Below are positions 5,758 through 10,620 of a stretch of 10,620 bases of DNA, in pieces. The notes below the pieces were generated by a model. It was not told where the DNA came from, made no database searches, and saw nothing but the letters and a program-made list of their open reading frames with translations. The DNA is from Lysobacterales bacterium (lineage in GTDB: Bacteria > Pseudomonadota > Gammaproteobacteria > Xanthomonadales > SZUA-36): assembly GCA_030637665.1 (NCBI GenBank), contig DAOWGA010000123.1:1-10620 (forward strand). Reading direction: 5' to 3'. The stretch's first letter is position 1. Each line of letters opens with the position of its first letter. A program made the position numbers and the translations under genes.

Positions 5758-7833
5758 CCAGATTCGGCAAATCTCCTCTTCGGGCTTGACCATGGCTGCG
5801 CTGGCGCCACAATCGAAGGCAGCCCTGAACTCCGGCATGTTCACGGCCACGCCGTTGATGCGGTATTTGGGCGGCGAATGGGGGTCTGTCGCGGCGTGGA
5901 GTCGCAGCGACTCCGGGCGTTCGGCGGCGCAAGCCCATTGGGCGAACCCGATAAAGAAACGCTGATCCGGGGTCAGCTCGTCAATCGGCATGAGCTTTTG
6001 ATTCTCCGTTTCCTTTTTCCAGGCATGCCAGGCCAGGACCAGGCCGCCGAGGTCAGCTATGTCTTCGCCCGAGGTCAGATCCGAGTTGATGAAGATGTCA
6101 TCGATTACGCGGTAACTCGCGTATTGATCCCGAATGCACTGCGCGCCTTGCTCGAAAGCGGCTGCATCTTCGGGGGTCCACCAGTCACGAAGATTACCGT
6201 CGCCGTCATACTGGCGGCCCTGGTCATCGAATCCATGCACGAGTTCGTGCCCGATGGTACTGCCGGTGTTGCCGTAGTTCGGTGCTGCATCCATCTTCGG
6301 ATCGTATAGCGGCGGCAGCAGCACGCCCGCCGGAAAATTGATGTCGTTCATCGACGGATTGTAATAGGCATTGACCGTGGCCGGCGTCATGAACCACTCG
6401 TCCAGGTCGACAGGTTTACCGATCTTGGCCAATTGCCGGTGAAAATCGAAACGGGTGGCTGATGATACGTTGCCATAATAATCGTTGCGGTCGATCTTGA
6501 TGGATGAATAATCCCTCCAGGTGTCCGGATAGCCGATTTTGTCACGCATTTTTTTCAGTTTTTCATGCGCTTGCGCTCGAGTCTCGGGGCTCATCCAGGC
6601 CAACTGCTTGATGCGCTCAGCCATGACCTGCTGGATTTGCAGGCTCATGCGGCGCGCCTGGTCACGGACTTCAGGTGGAAAATTTCTTTCCACGAACTCC
6701 TGCCCGAGGGCTTCGCCCAGCTGATTATCGACCTTGGAAACACAGGTTCGCCATCTTGGCTTCTGTTCGTCAATGCCTTCGAGGTAGGCGGAGAAGAATG
6801 CAAAATCCTGGTCCCGGAAAGGCTGGGAAAGTAATTGTGCACGGGAATTGACCAAACCCCATCTCAGGTAGGTTTTGAGGCTGTCCAGAGACTCGCGCTC
6901 GATTATGGCCTGCATTTCCTCCATGAAGGCTGGCTGCACAATATTAAGCCAGGGTTCCGGGTTCAGCCCGCTTGTGTTGAAAACGGCATCCCAATCCAAT
7001 CCGGGCACCATGGCTTTGAGCTCGGCAAGGGAATTGCGGTGATAGACCTTGTGCGGATCCCGATGCTCAACCCGGGTCAGCGATGCACCGGCCAGGGCTG
7101 TCTCAATGCGCATGACTGTTGTGGCGCTTGCTTTGGCGGCAGATTCGGATTCGCCCAGCAGGCGAAACATCGCTGCCAGGTGCTCAATGTATTTTTCACG
7201 TTTTTCCTGCTTCATGACGTCGTCGGCCAGATAGTACTCCCGGTCCGGCAAGCCGAGGCCGGCCGCATGAACCGTCCCGATCATGGTTTCTGACTGCTTC
7301 GCATCCTGCTGGGAGCCCAGGGCGAAGAAAAACGAGGATGAATCAGTTTGCGCAATCAGGCTGCCAATCGTCGCCCCCAGTGCGGAACTGTCCGCCATTG
7401 AATCGATGGCTCCCAATGATTTTTTCAGTGGAGTAAACCCTGCTTCGTCAATGGCATCCACGTTCATGCAGGCGGCGAAATAGTCACCGATCAACTTTTG
7501 TGTGGCATTGCGTTCCGGCTTGTCCTGAGAAACCTCTTCAAGAACTCCCCACAGGTAACGCTGGTTATCAATATATAGCTTCCTGAAGGTGCTGTTGCGT
7601 GACTGATCCGCCGGGATCGGGTTGATTTCGATCCAACCGCCACAGGCATACTGGTAGAGATCTTCACAGGGATCCGCAGACCTGTCCATGGAAGTCAGGT
7701 CCAGGCTGGGTGAATAAGGCAGGCTCTTTGTTGGTTGATCCTGAGCGCTCGCCACTGTGCAGACCATCAGGCAGATGATCAATGTGAGCAGGCGAGTACT
7801 GCGTTCGGGATGACTCTCGGTGTTATCAGGCAT
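5755..7833 (-). CDS. Secreted M13 family (neprilysin/PepO-like) zinc metallopeptidase
   Basis: 692 residues from the ATG at 7833, the usual size for M13 endopeptidases, which cut oligopeptides outside the cytoplasmic membrane. Seen: a Sec-type signal peptide (basic PERSTR, hydrophobic LLTLIICLMVCTV, probable cleavage after ASA at residue 30); the N-terminal M13 opening RSADPCEDLYQYACGGWI; NAYYNP (488-493, substrate-binding Asn-Ala-Tyr); zinc motif HELVH (H529, E530, H533) in GHELVHGFDDQGRQYD; third ligand in GEDIADLGG (E590, D594), 60 residues after E530; the NMPEFRAAFDC block; and the classical C-terminal CRIW. All catalytic residues are present. GGAAG lies 5 nt before the chosen ATG. A longer frame to 7959 would overlap the upstream gene and hide the signal peptide. 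It follows the N-formylglutamate amidohydrolase gene by 28 bp, probably in one transcript. The periplasm is the expected location. Confidence 0.95.
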   Translation of the reverse strand: MPDNTESHPERSTRLLTLIICLMVCTVASAQDQPTKSLPYSPSLDLTSMDRSADPCEDLYQYACGGWIEINPIPADQSRNSTFRKLYIDNQRYLWGVLEEVSQDKPERNATQKLIGDYFAACMNVDAIDEAGFTPLKKSLGAIDSMADSSALGATIGSLIAQTDSSSFFFALGSQQDAKQSETMIGTVHAAGLGLPDREYYLADDVMKQEKREKYIEHLAAMFRLLGESESAAKASATTVMRIETALAGASLTRVEHRDPHKVYHRNSLAELKAMVPGLDWDAVFNTSGLNPEPWLNIVQPAFMEEMQAIIERESLDSLKTYLRWGLVNSRAQLLSQPFRDQDFAFFSAYLEGIDEQKPRWRTCVSKVDNQLGEALGQEFVERNFPPEVRDQARRMSLQIQQVMAERIKQLAWMSPETRAQAHEKLKKMRDKIGYPDTWRDYSSIKIDRNDYYGNVSSATRFDFHRQLAKIGKPVDLDEWFMTPATVNAYYNPSMNDINFPAGVLLPPLYDPKMDAAPNYGNTGSTIGHELVHGFDDQGRQYDGDGNLRDWWTPEDAAAFEQGAQCIRDQYASYRVIDDIFINSDLTSGEDIADLGGLVLAWHAWKKETENQKLMPIDELTPDQRFFIGFAQWACAAERPESLRLHAATDPHSPPKYRINGVAVNMPEFRAAFDCGASAAMVKPEEEICRIW

Positions 7834-7861
7834 TATAGCTTCCAGAAAATAATTTGGGGGA

Positions 7862-8704
7862 TTATGCCAGATAGCTATATAGACTCCCATCATCAAGAAT
7901 GCCCTGCAGCGCATCAGCCAGTATTCCAGCCCAGGTACGAGCCCCCGCGGCGTCTGCAACGAGGTCCTGTCGGACTTCGATGCCTACATGTGGCAGCCCG
8001 GCGGGTTCAGCGTGATAGTCGATCGTGAAGTCATTTGGATGGCGACCCGAATACGGCTCATTGTCGCCGATGCATATTTCTTTGCTTTGCCTGAAATGCG
8101 CGATCAGGGCCTGGGAGATACGTGGGTCCTTGTCCCACAGGATGCCGATGTGCCAGGGGCGAACTACACGGTTGAATACCGGCGTGCAGGTATGGATCGA
8201 AATCATGGCTGGAACAATGCCCTGCACCTTGAAGGCTTCCAGCCTGGCTTCTATTGCATCATGGTAGGGTTTGAAAAATGACTGCACGCGCAGGGCTTTT
8301 TGCTCTTCATCGAGGTCAATGTTGCCGGGGATGGCGATTCCGTCACTGACTTCGACAATGGCCGAGGAGTCATCCGGTTTGCGGTTGGGGTCAATAATCA
8401 GCCGTGAAAATCCCGCGAGTATTGCCTGGGCATCCAGGCTGTCAGCCAGGAATCGTGCGAGCATGTCCGAGCCGATGTCGCAGGCAACGTGGCGCTCCAG
8501 CACCCAGTCCGCAAGGCCCAGCTGATTCATTCCTGCAGGAAAAAATGGGCTGGCATGGTCTGCAACCAGCAGCACCCTGGCCGTTCCGTGATCATTGTAG
8601 GTCATGAACGGGGGTGGATCGCCGGGGCCGATCAGTGGGTATTTGTTTGTCAGATCCGGGTAGTTCTGAAAATGTGAATAGCCCGGTACTCTTGCTTTAC
8701 TCAA
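7862..8704 (-). CDS. N-formylglutamate amidohydrolase (FGase) family protein
   Basis: 280 residues of the FGase family (PF05013), zinc-type hydrolases related to HutG that cleave N-formylglutamate and perhaps other N-acyl amino acids. Seen: LLVADHAS (45-52), H72 in LERHVACDIG, SRLIIDPNR (100-108), DGIAIPGN (121-128), SFFKPYHDAIEARL (142-155), SIHTCTPVF (169-177), HIGILWD (185-191), NDFTIDYHAE (224-233) and GIEVRQD (241-247). These are the family's conserved blocks, with candidate metal ligands H50, H171 and E243. The start is TTG at 8704: AAAGGA lies 6 nt upstream and the only upstream in-frame stop is that of the previous gene, 21 nt away. The first ATG (8605) has no ribosome site. No hut genes are nearby, so histidine degradation is not supported by context. 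The true substrate is uncertain. Confidence 0.88.
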   Translation of the reverse strand: MSKARVPGYSHFQNYPDLTNKYPLIGPGDPPPFMTYNDHGTARVLLVADHASPFFPAGMNQLGLADWVLERHVACDIGSDMLARFLADSLDAQAILAGFSRLIIDPNRKPDDSSAIVEVSDGIAIPGNIDLDEEQKALRVQSFFKPYHDAIEARLEAFKVQGIVPAMISIHTCTPVFNRVVRPWHIGILWDKDPRISQALIAHFRQSKEICIGDNEPYSGRHPNDFTIDYHAEPAGLPHVGIEVRQDLVADAAGARTWAGILADALQGILDDGSLYSYLA

Positions 8705-8725
8705 TTCCTGTCCTTTATTCGCGAT

Positions 8726-10258
8726 TCAGTCAGCAACGGCCTTTTCCAGGGCGTCACAAACCGAATTCAGGACCTTGATACGGCCATAGGCCTTGTTTTC
8801 ATTTTCCACCAGGATCCAGGGAGATTTCTTAACCGAAGTCTGCTGGATCATCTCGTGCGCGGCCAGCGCATAGTCGTCCCATTTTTCACGATTGCGCCAG
8901 TCTTCATCGACAAGTTTCCAACGCTTGTAAGGGGTTTCTTCGCGGTCCTTGAAACGTTTGAGTTGCTCGTCCTTGCTGATGTGCAACCAGAACTTGAGCA
9001 ATACAACGCCGTCTTCGATCAACTGGTCCTCGAAATCATTTATTTCAGCAAAAGCCCGGCGCCATTCGTCATCGCCCGCGAATTGCTCAATGCGTTCGAC
9101 CAGCACCCGCCCATACCAGCTGCGATCAAAAATCGTCATCCGGCCTGCCCGGGGCATACAGTTCCAGAATCGCCACAGGTAATGGTGTGCATTCTCCATA
9201 TCCGTCGGCGCGGCAAAGGGGTAGACCTTGTAGTAGCGCGCATCCAGCGCTTCTGTGATCTGCCGGATCGCGCCGCCTTTGCCGCTGGCATCAGGGCCTT
9301 CGAACACCAGGATGGTCGAAATCTTTTTCTGTGCTGCCTTTTGATGCAGACCAGCCAGCCTGGCCTGGCACACGGCAAGTTCCTGGCGATAGGCTTTTTT
9401 GCTCATCGACAGAGAGTGGTCGAGTGCATCCATGATGGTAATGGTCTGGCTGCCCTTTCCGTTGCCATTGCCGGTGGCTTCAGCCTGCGATGTATGCTGG
9501 TGGACTTCTTTACGCATTTCCGACAGATATTTCTGACGGATCTGCTCTTTCATCATGTGCCGTTCCAGCGTTTGCAGAAAAACCTCTCCAACACGAAGGC
9601 TGCGATAATAGAAATCTTCGCCTTCGATGATTTCCCACGGGGCGTGGCCGGTGTTGGTGGCCGAGATGATCATTTCCTCCGCTTCGATAAAGCGGTCGTA
9701 CATCTCCCAGTGTTTCCAGTCATCGGCCGCCATTCGCCAGCTTCGGAGTGGGTCGTTCTCCAGAGTTTCGAGCCGCTTTTTCTGGACATCACGGCTGATG
9801 TGCATCCAGAACTTGAGCACCATGGCGCCATCGTCCGCCAGGGCTTTTTCAAAATTGTTGATCCGGTCCAGGTGATGGTTGAATTCTTCCTGGCTTATTT
9901 TTCCGTAGACAAAATCCAGCAGGGGGCGGGAGTAGCGCCCACTCAGGTGTATGCCGATCTGTCCTTTGGGGGGCACGTGGCGCCAGATGCGCCAGAACAG
10001 CGGCCTTTCCCTTTCTTCGTCGGAGGGTTCCGTGTAGGCGTGGGTAACAATCCAGCGCGCATCCATCCACTTGTTGAGCATATTGATCGAAGTGCCTTTG
10101 CCGGCGCCCCGGACACCGGCAAAGTCCAGCATGACCGGAAAATCCCCCTCAAGCCGCAGACGCTGCTGCAGGGCGAGCAGGTTTTCTCGCAGCACCAACT
10201 CCCGCTGTTTGAATTCGCTTTTGGCTACTTTTTGTCCCAATTCTGCGGTCTGGAACAT
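8726..10258 (-). CDS. pap: Polyphosphate:AMP phosphotransferase (two-domain PPK2, class II)
   Basis: 510 residues with two PPK2 domains in tandem. This is the layout of polyphosphate:AMP phosphotransferase, which makes ADP from AMP and inorganic polyphosphate. Seen: domain 1 with Walker A-like GVRGAGKGT (48-56) but, at the Walker B position, HLSGRYSR (104-111) without the usual Asp-Arg. A Gly/Asn-rich linker follows (about 260-270). Domain 2 has GPDASGKGG (321-329) and IFDRSWYGRVLVER (376-389, D378), plus LLKFWLHISKDEQLKRF. Both domains keep the KFW.HIS..QKKR-type lid region. Domain 2 therefore looks like the catalytic one. Start: ATG at 10258, giving the family-typical MFQTAELG opening (compare MFESAEIG in Pseudomonas), with GGGTGA 7 nt upstream. 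A TTG at 10285 would add nine residues without support. It is the first gene of a three-gene minus-strand set. Confidence 0.95.
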   Translation of the reverse strand: MFQTAELGQKVAKSEFKQRELVLRENLLALQQRLRLEGDFPVMLDFAGVRGAGKGTSINMLNKWMDARWIVTHAYTEPSDEERERPLFWRIWRHVPPKGQIGIHLSGRYSRPLLDFVYGKISQEEFNHHLDRINNFEKALADDGAMVLKFWMHISRDVQKKRLETLENDPLRSWRMAADDWKHWEMYDRFIEAEEMIISATNTGHAPWEIIEGEDFYYRSLRVGEVFLQTLERHMMKEQIRQKYLSEMRKEVHQHTSQAEATGNGNGKGSQTITIMDALDHSLSMSKKAYRQELAVCQARLAGLHQKAAQKKISTILVFEGPDASGKGGAIRQITEALDARYYKVYPFAAPTDMENAHHYLWRFWNCMPRAGRMTIFDRSWYGRVLVERIEQFAGDDEWRRAFAEINDFEDQLIEDGVVLLKFWLHISKDEQLKRFKDREETPYKRWKLVDEDWRNREKWDDYALAAHEMIQQTSVKKSPWILVENENKAYGRIKVLNSVCDALEKAVAD

Positions 10259-10305
10259 AATTTCATCACCCTTTTGTTCGAACAATACGTTCAGCAGGCA
10301 AAGAT

Positions 10306-10311
10306 ATCATA
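10306..10311 (-). promoter_or_regulatory. Weak candidate -10 box for the pap operon
   Basis: On the minus strand TATGAT lies 47 bp ahead of the pap ATG. The hexamer 17 bp upstream (GGTGCA) matches the -35 consensus poorly. It is listed as the best visible core element in this direction, not as a firm promoter. Confidence 0.25.
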
Positions 10312-10335
10312 CTCGCCGGACCATGCCGTGCACCA

Positions 10336-10354
10336 TGCGTCAAGCTTGCGTCAA
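10336..10354 (+). promoter_or_regulatory. 11-bp-spaced TGCGTCAA direct repeats (possible Pho-box-like operator)
   Basis: TGCGTCAA occurs at 10336-10343 and 10347-10354, placing two GTCA cores exactly 11 bp apart, as in the PhoB box (CTGTCAT-N4-CTGTCAT). Each 7-base half-site matches only the GTCA core. A CATAAT at 10370-10375 could be the -10 on this strand, preceded at 18 bp by TTGCGT (10346-10351). The distance from the repeat to that -10 (15 bp) is longer than in classical Pho promoters (about 10). PhoB binding is inference. Confidence 0.3.
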
Positions 10355-10373
10355 TCAAGGCAAAGCACACATA

Positions 10374-10397
10374 ATTCCGTGACACAGGTCATGGAAT
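10374..10397. promoter_or_regulatory. 24-bp inverted repeat, CRP/FNR-like dyad
   Basis: ATTCCGTGAC (10374-10383) and GTCATGGAAT (10388-10397) are inverted repeats matching at 9 of 10 positions, with loop ACAG. The inner part reads CGTGA-N6-TCATG, the spacing of CRP-family sites (TGTGA-N6-TCACA). No T-run follows on either side, so it is unlikely to be a terminator. It lies in the shared upstream region of pap (-) and the ATP-cone gene (+), probably at the latter's transcription start, and looks like an operator. Confidence 0.5.
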
Positions 10398-10442
10398 AGG
10401 CTCCGGGATCGGTCAATTAACGGTTTGGAGCCATGTAATCAA

Positions 10443-10620
10443 TTGAAAACTATAGTTATTAATGAGTTGGAAAACACGCGGGTTCCGTTTCTCCGGGGTA
10501 TCCTGACCCGTAGCCTGCTGGATGCCGGTCTGCCGTTTGAAGAATCATTCGAACTGGCCAGCGTGATTCGTGAAGAATTGTCCGAAATGCCGGAAATCAC
10601 GTCCGATGAGTTGAGGCAGC
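10443..10620 (+). CDS. ATP-cone domain protein, N-terminal part (possibly 2-phosphoglycerate kinase-like), cut by window edge
   Basis: 59 codons are present and the frame is open to the right edge. The text KTIVINELENTRVPFLRGIL, then TRSLLDAGLPFEESFELASV, then IREELSEMPEITSDELRQ has the ATP-cone pattern: beta strand, VPF..g.L..SLL.AGL, helix with ELA..I.EEL, then the IT.DELR helix. ATP-cones are allosteric ATP/dATP-binding modules of ribonucleotide reductases, NrdR and 2-phosphoglycerate kinase-type proteins. The VPFLRGILTRSL form most resembles the last group as I remember it, but the kinase domain is outside the window. Start: TTG at 10443, just before the first predicted strand. GGAG at 10427-10430 is rather far (12 nt), and an in-frame TTG at 10425 is the alternative. 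It is divergent from pap. Confidence 0.6.
   Translation, partial: MKTIVINELENTRVPFLRGILTRSLLDAGLPFEESFELASVIREELSEMPEITSDELRQ

Noticed and set aside
5677..6309. 210-codon plus-strand frame as a separate gene
   Set aside because: Only its first ~27 codons have homology (aminotransferase C-terminus). The rest is antisense to the M13 catalytic domain.
7834..7959. 42-residue N-terminal extension of the M13 peptidase
   Set aside because: It overlaps the FGase family gene, has no family match and would bury a clear signal peptide. ATG 7833 has a ribosome site.
10320..10338. ACCATGC direct repeat (12-bp period) upstream of pap
   Set aside because: It is a seven-base repeat without relation to a promoter element I can support.
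8855..10399. 514-codon open frame on the plus strand opposite pap
   Set aside because: It lies wholly antisense to an intact two-domain PPK2 gene with all motifs. Its product matches no family I recognise and it has no ribosome site; it is a by-product of codon bias.

Overview
The window looks like a piece of a gammaproteobacterial chromosome. RecQ, the YceH/DUF480 protein, the glycogen phosphorylase N-terminus and the polyphosphate:AMP phosphotransferase all read like their Gammaproteobacteria/Pseudomonadota counterparts. Gene density is high, Shine-Dalgarno sites are clear, and several genes use TTG starts. I cannot assign a genus. No phage, insertion sequence, CRISPR array, tRNA or rRNA is visible. 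The genes look like ordinary chromosomal loci, apart from one decayed gene.

Layout, left to right: (1) 1-342 (-), the N-terminal 114 codons of glycogen phosphorylase, running off the left edge. (2) A 243-bp divergent gap, then recQ (+, 586-2382). (3) A minus-strand cluster read from right to left (5374 to 2387): two paralogous DUF1538 membrane proteins, a PII-like protein, a two-CBS-domain protein and, after 53 bp, YceH/DUF480. The first four are coupled by 1-nt overlap, 15-nt spacing and 4-nt overlap. The last meets recQ tail to tail with 4 bp between the stop codons. (4) 5375-5515, a divergent gap with a perfect TATAAT. (5) 5516 to about 5757 (+), a wrecked YbdL-type aminotransferase gene: its first ~40 codons are fused out of frame to part of its C-terminal region, and the rest is gone. 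(6) A second minus-strand operon read from 10258 to 5755: polyphosphate:AMP phosphotransferase, an N-formylglutamate amidohydrolase family protein and a secreted M13 zinc metallopeptidase. (7) A 184-bp divergent region with a 24-bp dyad and 11-bp-spaced GTCA repeats, then (8) the start of an ATP-cone protein (+, from 10443) that runs off the right edge.

How the parts may work together: the most coherent and least understood unit is the DUF1538-DUF1538-PII-CBS operon. It has two membrane proteins with the same signature motifs, followed by two small soluble proteins from families that bind adenine nucleotides. This is the architecture expected of a nucleotide-gated membrane transport or channel system whose substrate is unknown. 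At the edges, glycogen phosphorylase, polyphosphate:AMP phosphotransferase and the ATP-cone (possibly 2-phosphoglycerate-kinase-like) protein all touch energy storage or adenylate balance. Nothing shows that they are co-regulated.
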